From Corallococcus sp. NCRR (GTDB taxonomy: Bacteria; Myxococcota; Myxococcia; Myxococcales; Myxococcaceae), in contig NZ_CP114039.1 in the NCBI RefSeq assembly GCF_026965535.1, positions 9,221,461-9,285,460 of the forward strand: DNA of 64,000 nt, given 5' to 3'. The notes below the pieces were generated by a model. It was not told the DNA's origin, ran no database searches, and worked only from the letters and a program-made list of their open reading frames with translations. The translations under genes and the position numbers were made by a program. Of the stretch, positions 45,623 through 53,496 are shown piece after piece. Within the stretch, counting starts at the first letter, position 1. Every line of letters begins with the position of its first letter.

Positions 45623-47773
45623 ATGTCGTTCCGTTCCAGACCGCCGTTTGGCGCCGCGCGCATGACGCTCGGCGTCTGCGCGTCCGCGCTCATCACCGCG
45701 TGCGCCTCCACCACGCCCGCGGAGAAGTCCCCGCCGCCGGCCCAGGCCGCCGCCACCCCCGCTCCGGCCGCCCCCGCCGCTCCCAAGCCGCACTTCGGGA
45801 GCTTCGGCGTGGACACGCCGGGCATGGACACCTCCGTCGCCCCCGGTGACGACTTCTACCGCTACGTCAACGGCAAGTGGGTGGACTCCACGGAGATTCC
45901 GCCGGACCGCTCCGCCTTCGGCATGTTCACGCGCCTGACCGAGGACGCCACGAAGCAGACGCGCGACATCCTGGAGGCCGCCGGCAGGTCGGACGCCCCC
46001 GCCGGCAGCGAGGAGCGCAAGCTGGGTGACTTCTACGCCAGCTTCATGGACGAGGCCGCCATCGAGGCGAAGGGCGCCACGCCGCTCAAGCCGGAGCTGG
46101 ACCGCATCGCCGCCGTCGCCAACCGCAAGAGCCTGGCCGCGCTGCTGGGCACCACGCTGCGCAGCGACGTGGATCCGCTCAACACCGGGCAGGCCACCAC
46201 GGGCCGCCTCCTGGGCTTGTGGGTGGCGGAGGACCTGAACGACCCCAGCCGCTACGCCGCCTATCTCCTCCAGGGCGGCCTGGGCCTGCCGGACCGCGAC
46301 TTCTATCTGAAGGACACGCCGCGCTTCAAAGAGGTGCGTGAGAAGTATCAGCAGCACATCGCGGCCCAGCTGAAGAACGCCGGCATCCCCGACGCGGAGG
46401 CGAAGGCCCGCGCCATCTTCGGCCTGGAGATGAAGATCGCCAACATCCACTGGTCCGCGCAGGACACGCAGGACGTGGAGAAGGTGAACAATCCCTGGAA
46501 GCAGACGGACTTCGCGAAGAAGGCGCCGGGCATGGACTGGGCCGCGTACTTCGCGAGCGCCGGCCTGGCGTCCCAGAAGGACTTCATCGTCTGGCAGCCG
46601 TCCGCCATCACCGGCATCGCGAAGCTGGTGGGCAGCGAGCCCCTCCAGACATGGAAGGACTACCTGGCCTTCCACGCCATCATGGAGGGCACCCCGTACC
46701 TGTCGAAGGCCTTCGTGGACACGGGCTTCGACTTCAGCGGGAAGACGCTCTCCGGCGCGCAGCAGCTGAGCGACCGCTGGAAGCGCGGCGTGAACTTCGC
46801 GAACCTCGCCATGGGCGAGGCCGTGGGCAAGCGCTACGTGGAGAAGCACTTCCCGCCCGCCGCCAAGGCCGAGGCGGACCAGATGGTGCGCAACATCCTG
46901 GCCGCGCTGGGCCGCCACATCGACGCGCTCGCGTGGATGTCCCCGGAGACCAAGGCCCGCGCCAAGGAGAAGCTGGGCACGGTGCAGGTGGGCATTGGCC
47001 ACCCGGACACCTGGCGTGACTACTCCGGCCTGGAGATCATCAAGGGAGACGCCTTCGGCAACGCGGAGCGCGCGGAGCTCTTCGAGCACCAGCGCAACCT
47101 GGCCAAGCTGGGCAAGCCCGTGGACCGCAAGGAGTGGTTCATGACGCCCCAGGAGGTCAACGCGCTCAACTCGCCGCAGCAGAACTCCATCATCTTCCCG
47201 GCCGCCATCCTCCAGCCCCCGTTCTTCGACCCGAACGCGGATCCGGCCGTGAACTACGGCGGCATCGGCTCCGTCATCGGGCACGAAATCGTCCACAGCT
47301 TCGACGACGTGGGCGCGCAGTTCGACGCGAAGGGCAAGCTGGCCAACTGGTGGACGCCCAAGGACCTGGAGCAGTTCAAGGCCGCGGGCAAGGCGCTGGC
47401 CGCGCAGTACAACGCGTACAAGCCCCTGCCGGACATGAACGTGAACGGCGAGCTGACGCTGGGCGAGAACATCGCCGACGTGGCGGGCGTCTCCATCGCC
47501 CATGACGCCTACGTGATGTCCCTGGAGGGCAAGCCCGCGGCCACGCTGGAGGGCTTCACGGGCGAGCAGCGCTTCTTCATGGGCTTCGCGCAGGTGTGGC
47601 GCAACAAGTTCCGCGAGCCGCTGCTGCGCCGGCTGCTCGTGACGGATGGCCACTCGCCCGGCATGTTCCGCGCGGCCACCGTGCGCAACCTGGACGCCTG
47701 GTACCCGGCGTTCGGCGTGAAGCCCGGCCAGGGCCTGTACCTGACGCCGGAGCAGCGCGTGAAGGTCTGGTAG
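45623..47773 (+). CDS. M13 family (neprilysin/PepO-like) metalloendopeptidase lipoprotein
   Basis: A 716-residue zinc peptidase. The N-terminal signal ends in ALITAC (lipobox), followed by a Pro/Ala-rich linker, so it is anchored outside the cytoplasm. The M13 marks are all present: PGDDFYRYVNGKW at the start of the domain, HEIVH (His554, Glu555, His558), the third zinc ligand Glu615 in ENIADVAG, and the terminal VW dipeptide. It should cleave oligopeptides, likely for nutrition or predation (inference). GGAG lies 6 bases before the ATG. A 14-base-pair hairpin follows. Confidence 0.95.
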   Translation: MSFRSRPPFGAARMTLGVCASALITACASTTPAEKSPPPAQAAATPAPAAPAAPKPHFGSFGVDTPGMDTSVAPGDDFYRYVNGKWVDSTEIPPDRSAFGMFTRLTEDATKQTRDILEAAGRSDAPAGSEERKLGDFYASFMDEAAIEAKGATPLKPELDRIAAVANRKSLAALLGTTLRSDVDPLNTGQATTGRLLGLWVAEDLNDPSRYAAYLLQGGLGLPDRDFYLKDTPRFKEVREKYQQHIAAQLKNAGIPDAEAKARAIFGLEMKIANIHWSAQDTQDVEKVNNPWKQTDFAKKAPGMDWAAYFASAGLASQKDFIVWQPSAITGIAKLVGSEPLQTWKDYLAFHAIMEGTPYLSKAFVDTGFDFSGKTLSGAQQLSDRWKRGVNFANLAMGEAVGKRYVEKHFPPAAKAEADQMVRNILAALGRHIDALAWMSPETKARAKEKLGTVQVGIGHPDTWRDYSGLEIIKGDAFGNAERAELFEHQRNLAKLGKPVDRKEWFMTPQEVNALNSPQQNSIIFPAAILQPPFFDPNADPAVNYGGIGSVIGHEIVHSFDDVGAQFDAKGKLANWWTPKDLEQFKAAGKALAAQYNAYKPLPDMNVNGELTLGENIADVAGVSIAHDAYVMSLEGKPAATLEGFTGEQRFFMGFAQVWRNKFREPLLRRLLVTDGHSPGMFRAATVRNLDAWYPAFGVKPGQGLYLTPEQRVKVW

Positions 47774-47786
47774 TCCGCTTCCCACC

Positions 47787-47821
47787 TGCACCGGGCGCAC
47801 GAAGGCCGTGCGTCCGGTGCA
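47787..47821 (+). terminator. Strong hairpin after the M13 peptidase gene
   Basis: TGCACCGGGCGCAC (47787-47800) / GTGCGTCCGGTGCA (47808-47821): 14 pairs with a single G-U wobble in RNA and a 7-base loop. It starts 13 bases after the stop. Confidence 0.65.
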
Positions 47822-47857
47822 CTGGTGCCTGAAGCAGCGCGGGCGCACGGTGGGGGC

Positions 47858-48529
47858 ATGACCACGACCCTTCATTCCCCCCCTGTCGCCTCGCTGCTCA
47901 CCCACCTCTTCGCGGACGCGCGCAAGACGGACGCCGCCGTGCTCGCGCCCTTCAGCGCCCTTCCCGCGGAAGAACGCAGGGCCCGGCTGGACGGCGACCC
48001 GCGCGCCTTCTACGCGAGCGTCGCGGAGGCCTACCTGCCGGTGTCGGAGGAACTGGGCCGCCTGCTCTACGCGCTCACCCGCGCACGGCGTGCCCGCACG
48101 GTGGTGGAGTTCGGCACGTCCTTCGGCATCTCCACGGTGCACCTGGCGGCGGCGCTGCGCGACAACGGAGGCGGCAAGCTCATCACCACGGAGTACGAGG
48201 CCTCCAAGGTCCACCGGGCGAAGGAGCACCTCACCCAGGCGGGGCTCGTGGACCTGGTGGAGTTCCGCGTGGGTGACGCGCTGGAGACGCTGCGCACGGA
48301 CGTACCGGACGGCATCGACCTGGTGCTCCTCGACGGCGCGAAGCCGCTCTACCTGCCCCTCCTGCGGCTGCTGGAGCCGAAGCTCGGGCCCGGCGCCATC
48401 CTGGTCGCGGACAACGTGAAGATGAGCCCGGAGTTCGCGGCGCACCTGGCGCGGCCGGAGCACGGCTACGTCACCATTCCCCTGCCCTGGGAGGACGACG
48501 ACTGCCTCTTCGCCGTGCGCGCCGCGTGA
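47858..48529 (+). CDS. Class I SAM-dependent methyltransferase (O-methyltransferase-like)
   Basis: A 223-residue methyltransferase with SAM motif I VVEFGTSFGISTVHLAAAL, acidic residue in ITTEYEASK, and LVLLDGAKPLYLPLL as motif IV. It resembles YrrM/catechol O-methyltransferase-like enzymes. The ATG at 47858 is the first in the homologous part; a GTG 11 codons upstream is possible. Substrate unknown. A LysR gene follows after 23 bases on the same strand. Confidence 0.88.
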   Translation: MTTTLHSPPVASLLTHLFADARKTDAAVLAPFSALPAEERRARLDGDPRAFYASVAEAYLPVSEELGRLLYALTRARRARTVVEFGTSFGISTVHLAAALRDNGGGKLITTEYEASKVHRAKEHLTQAGLVDLVEFRVGDALETLRTDVPDGIDLVLLDGAKPLYLPLLRLLEPKLGPGAILVADNVKMSPEFAAHLARPEHGYVTIPLPWEDDDCLFAVRAA

Positions 48530-48552
48530 CGGCCCACGATTAGGATGGCCGG

Positions 48553-49467
48553 ATGGCGGACCTGGACCTGAACCTGCTGGTGGCGCTCGACGCCCTCCTG
48601 CGCGAGGGCAGCGTGGCGCGCGCCGCGGACCGGCTGGGTCTGAGCGCGCCGGCCATGAGCCGCACGCTCACCCGCATCCGGACCGCGCTGGGAGACCCGG
48701 TGCTGGTGCGCGCGGGACGCGGCCTGGTCCCCACGCCCCGGGCCCTGGCGCTCCAGCAGCAGGTGCGCGCGGTGGTGCGGGACGCCACCGCGCTGCTCGC
48801 GCCCGGCACGCCCACCGCGCCGGAGCAACTGACGCGCACGCTGACGCTGCGGGTGAACGACGGCGTCATCCCCCTGCTGGGCACCGCGCTCCACCAGCGG
48901 GCGCGCGCCGAGGCGCCCGGCCTGACGCTGCGCTTCGTGGCGGAGGGGCTGGAGGACGTGGAGTCCCTGCGCGACGGAGAGGTGGACCTGGACATCGGCG
49001 TGCAGGGTGCGCTGGGGCCGGAGATCCGCGTGCAGCGGCTGGGCGAGGAGTCCTTCATGTGCCTCGTGGGCCGCGCGTCGCCCCTTTCCCGGGGGCGGCT
49101 GACGCTGGAGCGCTTCGCCCGCGCCGAGCACATCGGCGTGTCGCGGCGGGGGAAGCTGCGCACGCCGCTGGACGACGCGCTGGAGCAGCACGGCCATTCG
49201 CGCCGGGTGACGGCGGTGGTGCCCAACATGCTCGCCGCGGCGGCGCTCGTCGCGGGGACGGACGCCGTCACGACGGTGAACGGCGCCTTCGCGCGCGCGG
49301 CGGCCCGGCTGATGCCCGTCAAGGCGCGCCCCGTGCCGCTGCCCCTGCCCCGCGTCACCGTGGCGCAGGCATGGCATCCCCGCTTCGACCGGGACCCCGC
49401 GCACGTCTGGCTTCGGCGCACGGTGAAGGCGCTCTGCGACGCGCCCGTGTTCAGCGCTACCCCGTGA
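48553..49467 (+). CDS. LysR-family transcriptional regulator
   Basis: A 304-residue regulator. The N-terminal helix-turn-helix is typical (LDLNLLVALDALLREGSVAR, RLGLSAPAMSRTLTRIR), followed by a substrate-binding-like effector domain of NodD/NahR type. It lies after one methyltransferase gene and overlaps the 3' end of another by 11 bases, so either may be its target. The effector is unknown. Confidence 0.93.
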   Translation: MADLDLNLLVALDALLREGSVARAADRLGLSAPAMSRTLTRIRTALGDPVLVRAGRGLVPTPRALALQQQVRAVVRDATALLAPGTPTAPEQLTRTLTLRVNDGVIPLLGTALHQRARAEAPGLTLRFVAEGLEDVESLRDGEVDLDIGVQGALGPEIRVQRLGEESFMCLVGRASPLSRGRLTLERFARAEHIGVSRRGKLRTPLDDALEQHGHSRRVTAVVPNMLAAAALVAGTDAVTTVNGAFARAAARLMPVKARPVPLPLPRVTVAQAWHPRFDRDPAHVWLRRTVKALCDAPVFSATP

Positions 49468-50125
49468 CGAGCGCGAGCGAGAAGCCGTCGTAGCCCTTGC
49501 TGCCCACCGTCTGCACGGCGGTGGCGCTCACGCGGGGCTCGGCGGCCACGGCCTCGTAGAAGCGGCGCATGCCCTGGATGTTCGCGTCCGTGCTGTCCGC
49601 GTCCACGACGCCGCCCTTGCGCACGACGTTGTCCGTGAGGATGACGCTGCCCTGGCGCGACAGCTTGAGCGCCCACGCGAAGTACTCCGCCGTGCGCACC
49701 TTGTCCGCGTCGATGAAGGTCAGGTCGAACGGCGCCTGGCCCTCCTTCTCCAGTTGGGCGAGCGTGTCCACCGCGTTGCCCAGCCGCACCTCCACCACGC
49801 CGGACAGGCCCGCGCGGGCGATGTTCTCCCGGGCCACCTCCGCGTGCTTCGGCACCGCCTCCAGCGTGATGATGCGCCCCTCCGGCGGCAGCGCCCGCGC
49901 CAGCCACAGCGTGCTGTAGCCGCCCAGGGTGCCCACCTCCAGGATGCGCTTCGCCCCGTGCATCCGGGCCAGCAGCATCAAGAGCTTGCCCTGGTTCGGC
50001 GCCACGTTGATGGCGGGCAGCCCCGCCTTCGCGCTCGCCTCCAGGGCCGCCTCCAGCGCGGCGTCCGGCGCCACCATGTGGTCGGTGATGTAGCGGTCGA
50101 CCTGGGTCCACTGCTCCTGGCTCAT
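49457..50125 (-). CDS. O-methyltransferase family 3 (caffeoyl-CoA/catechol type)
   Basis: A 222-residue enzyme of the Mg-dependent OMT family: ILEVGTLGGYSTLWLAR (SAM motif I), TLEAVPKHAEVA, LTFIDADKVRTAEYF (metal Asp) and ILTDNVVRKGGV (second metal Asp/Asn pair). It methylates a hydroxyl on a small catechol-like or CoA-linked substrate. GGAGG lies 4 bases before the ATG. The 3' end overlaps the convergent LysR gene. Confidence 0.92.
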   Translation of the reverse strand: MSQEQWTQVDRYITDHMVAPDAALEAALEASAKAGLPAINVAPNQGKLLMLLARMHGAKRILEVGTLGGYSTLWLARALPPEGRIITLEAVPKHAEVARENIARAGLSGVVEVRLGNAVDTLAQLEKEGQAPFDLTFIDADKVRTAEYFAWALKLSRQGSVILTDNVVRKGGVVDADSTDANIQGMRRFYEAVAAEPRVSATAVQTVGSKGYDGFSLALVTG

Positions 50126-50260
50126 GCGTCCTCCTTGGGAAGTGGACCTCTCCTAACGGCCTCGTCCCCCGGAAAAACCATTGGGGACGAAACTTAAAAG
50201 AGCGCGATGCGACAATGTAGGAGTCAGTAGGCCGCTCCTCATCCCCCCCGGAGGAACACC

Positions 50261-51484
50261 ATGGAAATCAACCGCAAGTCGCCCGCCTCCATCGCCCCCA
50301 CCGCCAACACGGCCACCTCGCGTGCCCAGGCGCCCAAGGCGAAGCCCCTGACGGTGCGTGACGGCTTCGACTCCCAGGGTGCGCGCCCCTCCAACTTCGT
50401 GGACCGCCCGACGGGCCGCCCCGCGACCCCGGGCGCCAGCGTGCCGGCGACGGCCTTCGCCTTTGGCGGCGGCAACGTCGCGGTGAAGCCGGGAGCGAAC
50501 AAGGTCGCCGACACGAAGCCGGTGGATCCGTCCCAGCCCAGGCCCAAGCTCACGGGCGAGCCGGTCATCGCGGTCATCGACGGTGGCGTGGACTACAAGC
50601 ACACCGACCTGGACGACGCGATGTGGACGAACCCCGGTGAGGTGGCGGGGGACGGCATCGACAACGACGGCAACGGCATCGCGGATGACATCCACGGCTT
50701 CAACGTGGGCACCGGCAAGGGCGACCCGTTCAAGGGCGAGGGCACGGACCACGGCACGCACGTGGCGGGCATCATCGCGGCCGAGGACAACGGCGAGGGC
50801 AACACCGGCATCGCCGCGGGCAAGGCGAAGATTCTGAGCGTGGGCGGCCTGTACGACGGCGCGGACCTGCTCACCAACTTCGAGCGCTCGGTGGACTACC
50901 TGGTGAAGATGAAGACCGAGCACGGCGTGAACATCCGCGCCGCCAACGCGAGCTTCGGTGACTCCTACCGCGACGCCGCGTCCCAGAAGCGCTGGGAGGC
51001 CGCCATCCAGAAGCTGGCGGACGCGGACATCCTGCTGCTCGCGGCCACGGCCAACGGCAACGGCAGCAACATGAACAACGTGCCGGACATGCCCGCCAAC
51101 GTGGACCTGCCCAACGTCCTCACCGTGGCGTCCATGGACCGCAACAACGACAAGCTGGCCCGCTTCTCGTCGCACGGCGACAAGGTGGTGGACCTGGCCG
51201 CCGTGGGCGAGGACGTGCTCAGCACCGTGCCCGGCAACGACTGGGAGGAGATGAGCGGCACCTCCATGGCCACCCCCACCGTGGCCGCCACCGCCGCGCG
51301 CATGTTCGCGGAGAACCCGGACCTGACGGCCGTGCAGGTGCGCGACCTCATCCTCAAGACGGTGGAGCAGGACCCCGACCTCAAGGGCAAGGTCATCACC
51401 GGCGGCAAGCTGGACATCCAGGCCGCCATCGACGCCGCCAAGGCCACCCTGGAGCCCAAGCCGGAGTCCGTCGCCTCGCGCTGA
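50261..51484 (+). CDS. Subtilisin-like (S8) serine protease without signal peptide
   Basis: A 407-residue subtilase with the complete triad: Asp107 (AVIDGGVDY), His164 (DHGTHVAG) and Ser335 (SGTSMATP). Between them is an acidic DGIDNDGNGIADDIHG segment seen in calcium-binding subtilases. The first ~100 residues are disordered-looking (Ser/Thr/Ala/Pro-rich) and carry no signal peptide or lipobox, so export, if any, must use another route. GGAGG lies 6 bases before the ATG. It is the first of three signal-less proteins in this region. A strong hairpin follows. Confidence 0.93.
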   Translation: MEINRKSPASIAPTANTATSRAQAPKAKPLTVRDGFDSQGARPSNFVDRPTGRPATPGASVPATAFAFGGGNVAVKPGANKVADTKPVDPSQPRPKLTGEPVIAVIDGGVDYKHTDLDDAMWTNPGEVAGDGIDNDGNGIADDIHGFNVGTGKGDPFKGEGTDHGTHVAGIIAAEDNGEGNTGIAAGKAKILSVGGLYDGADLLTNFERSVDYLVKMKTEHGVNIRAANASFGDSYRDAASQKRWEAAIQKLADADILLLAATANGNGSNMNNVPDMPANVDLPNVLTVASMDRNNDKLARFSSHGDKVVDLAAVGEDVLSTVPGNDWEEMSGTSMATPTVAATAARMFAENPDLTAVQVRDLILKTVEQDPDLKGKVITGGKLDIQAAIDAAKATLEPKPESVASR

Positions 51485-51508
51485 AGCATCCGCCTGAGCA
51501 GTCTCCCC

Positions 51509-51550
51509 TCCGGGCCCCCTCGCCATCTCCATGGCGGGTGTGGGCCCGGA
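51509..51550 (+). terminator. Long bipartite hairpin after the subtilase gene
   Basis: Outer perfect stem TCCGGGCCC (51509-51517) / GGGCCCGGA (51542-51550) enclosing inner stem CGCCAT (51521-51526) / ATGGCG (51531-51536). It starts 25 bases after the stop. Confidence 0.65.
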
Positions 51551-51614
51551 AGCCGTTCCAGGACCCGGGGGCTCGCGGCTACGGTGCACCCCTCCTCCTT
51601 CTCGTGAGCCACCC

Positions 51615-52805
51615 ATGCGCGCGCCGTCCGTGATGCGACTCGTCCTCCTGTCCGTGCCCCTCTTCTCCGCGCCCGCGTGGGCCATCGAGCGCTGCGCGTT
51701 CCAGGGCAAGCCCATCAACCTGGACAACGGCCACTCCACCGCGGACCTCACCGGCACGGTGCGCTGCGTGGACGAGGACACGAAGAAGGAGACGCACACC
51801 GTCTCGTTCAAGAACGGCAAGCAGGACGGCTGGGAGGTGCGCCGCTGGTCCGACGGCCGCGCCGTGGAGCAGGAGTTCAAGGCCGGCAAGCGCCACGGCG
51901 GCTTCAAGCGCTACGAGGACGGCCGGCTGGTGGAGACCAGCCACTACGTGGACGACAACGAGCAGGGCGAGTCGCTGCGCTACCACCCCAACGGCAAGGT
52001 GTCCCGGCGCGTGGACCGGCAGCCGGAGGACGCGAAGAGCACCTACGCGGACTACGACGAGACCGGGCGGCTGGCCAAGGCGGGCTGCGGCCTGCGGTCG
52101 TCCTGGGAGGCGGGCCTGAAGGACTGCGTCTGGAAGGGCCCCTCCCCGCTGGTGTTCTTCCATCCGAACGGCCAGAAGCGCGCCGTCATCCAGCTGAAGG
52201 ACGGGCGGCGCGAAGGCGTCACGGAGCTCTTCGACCAGGACGGGCAGCGCACCGCGACGAACGCGTTCGCCGCGGGCGTGCTCGACGGCGTGAGCACGCG
52301 GTACTCCGCCGGGAAGGCCCTCACCTCCACGACCTGGGCCAAGGGCGAGCGGGAGGGTGACGAGACGGAGTTCTTCAACGACGGCGGCAAGAAGCAGGTC
52401 GTCACCTGGAAGAACCGCCAGCAGGTGAAGCGCGTGGAGTACTTCCAGAACGGCGAGCGCAAGCATGAGCTCGTGGTGACGGGAGACCGCGCGGTGGAGT
52501 CCTTCTTCGAGGACGACGGCTCGCTGCGCGAGCGGCGGAATCTGATCAAGGGGGACTTCCACAACGGCTTCGACCCCGACGGCGTGACGGAGGCCTTCTT
52601 CCCGGACGGCGGCACGGAGCGCCGCGAGCAGTACGTGAAGGGCAAGGCGGAGGGCCGGCGCCAGGTGTGGGCGGACAACGGCACCCTCATCGAGGACTCG
52701 CAGTGGACGAAGGACCGCGTCACCGCGCGCAAGCGCTGGAACCCGGACGGCGGGCTCGTGGAGGACGAGGCCTTCCACGAAGACGGCTCGCGCAAGAAGA
52801 AGTAG
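51615..52805 (+). CDS. Secreted MORN-variant (YwqK-like) repeat protein
   Basis: A 396-residue protein with a signal peptide (MRAPSVMRLVLLSVPLFSAPAWA). The mature chain consists of about a dozen ~22-residue MORN-like repeats, each with a 'YhpnGk' type turn (RYHPNGKVSRR, FFHPNGQKRAV, EFFNDGGKKQV, AFFPDGGTERR). Such proteins are sometimes labelled 'toxin-antitoxin YwqK antitoxin', but here there is no toxin gene next to it and the protein is exported. Function unknown; repeats of this kind usually bind proteins or membranes. Confidence 0.85.
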   Translation: MRAPSVMRLVLLSVPLFSAPAWAIERCAFQGKPINLDNGHSTADLTGTVRCVDEDTKKETHTVSFKNGKQDGWEVRRWSDGRAVEQEFKAGKRHGGFKRYEDGRLVETSHYVDDNEQGESLRYHPNGKVSRRVDRQPEDAKSTYADYDETGRLAKAGCGLRSSWEAGLKDCVWKGPSPLVFFHPNGQKRAVIQLKDGRREGVTELFDQDGQRTATNAFAAGVLDGVSTRYSAGKALTSTTWAKGEREGDETEFFNDGGKKQVVTWKNRQQVKRVEYFQNGERKHELVVTGDRAVESFFEDDGSLRERRNLIKGDFHNGFDPDGVTEAFFPDGGTERREQYVKGKAEGRRQVWADNGTLIEDSQWTKDRVTARKRWNPDGGLVEDEAFHEDGSRKKK

Positions 52806-52837
52806 CAGGCGCGCGAGGGAGCGCCGTCTTGACGGAG

Positions 52838-52864
52838 GATGGCGGCAATATTACTGCCGTCATC
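52838..52864. promoter_or_regulatory. Palindromic operator over the TetR gene start
   Basis: A 27-base imperfect palindrome, GATGGCGGCAATA (52838-52850) mirrored by ACTGCCGTCATC to 52864; 11 of 13 pairs match. It ends 4 bases before the TetR ATG and lies just after a TTGACG (52829-52834) that could be a -35 element. This is what an autorepressor site looks like. Confidence 0.6.
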
Positions 52865-52868
52865 CATC

Positions 52869-53453
52869 ATGACCCAGAAGACGGAGCAGAAGCAGAAGTC
52901 GCATGACGCCATCCTCGCGTCCGCCGCCACGCTGCTCCTGGAGCGGGGCATCCAGGCCAGCTCCATCATGGACGTGATGAAGGGGGCCGGGCTCACCGTG
53001 GGCGGCTTCTACGGTCACTTCGACTCGAAGGAGCACCTGTTCACGGAGACCCTCCGGGCCACCGCCCGCACCACGTGGAACGCGCTGCTGCGCAAGGCGA
53101 AGGAGGACGCGCCGGACGCGCCCGCGCTCAAGGTCCTGGTGCGCTACCTGTCGCGCAAGCACCGCGACGGCGTCACGCCCACCTGCCCGCTGCCCAGCAT
53201 CACCTCGGAGGTGTCACGCGCGGGCGAGCCCTACCGGGGCGCGCTGGAGGCGGAGCTGCAGGAGTTCGTCCAGTCGTACGCGGACCTGCTGCCGTCCGGG
53301 GCGCGGCGCCGGGAGAAGGCGCTGGCCGCCATCGCGCTCATGTTCGGCGCGCTGTCCCTGTCGCGCGCCGTGCGGGGCACGAAGCTGGGCGACGAGTTCC
53401 TGGACGCGGCGAAGAAGCTGGGCGCGGAGCTGCTGACGCAAGAGGGGGCCTGA
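52869..53453 (+). CDS. TetR-family transcriptional repressor
   Basis: A 194-residue TetR regulator. The N-terminal helix-turn-helix reads ASSIMDVMKGAGLTVGGFYG followed by HFDSKEHLF, the subgroup that often controls oxidoreductase or efflux genes. The C-terminal ligand domain has no diagnostic residue. The ATG at 52869 has no ribosome site, because the palindromic operator fills that space; translation may be weak or leaderless. It probably represses itself. Other targets are unknown. Confidence 0.92.
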   Translation: MTQKTEQKQKSHDAILASAATLLLERGIQASSIMDVMKGAGLTVGGFYGHFDSKEHLFTETLRATARTTWNALLRKAKEDAPDAPALKVLVRYLSRKHRDGVTPTCPLPSITSEVSRAGEPYRGALEAELQEFVQSYADLLPSGARRREKALAAIALMFGALSLSRAVRGTKLGDEFLDAAKKLGAELLTQEGA

Positions 53454-53496
53454 AGCTTTTCAGCCCCGGCCCCCTCCCCGCTTCATCAGGACATCC

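Noticed and set aside
45440-48463. 1007-residue open frame on the minus strand
   Set aside because: It lies opposite the M13 peptidase and methyltransferase genes. Its translation is Arg/His/Leu-rich without family features, as expected for a GC-rich antisense shadow.
51615-52805. Antitoxin of a toxin-antitoxin pair
   Set aside because: The MORN-like repeats attract that label in databases, but the protein has a signal peptide and no toxin-like gene adjoins it.
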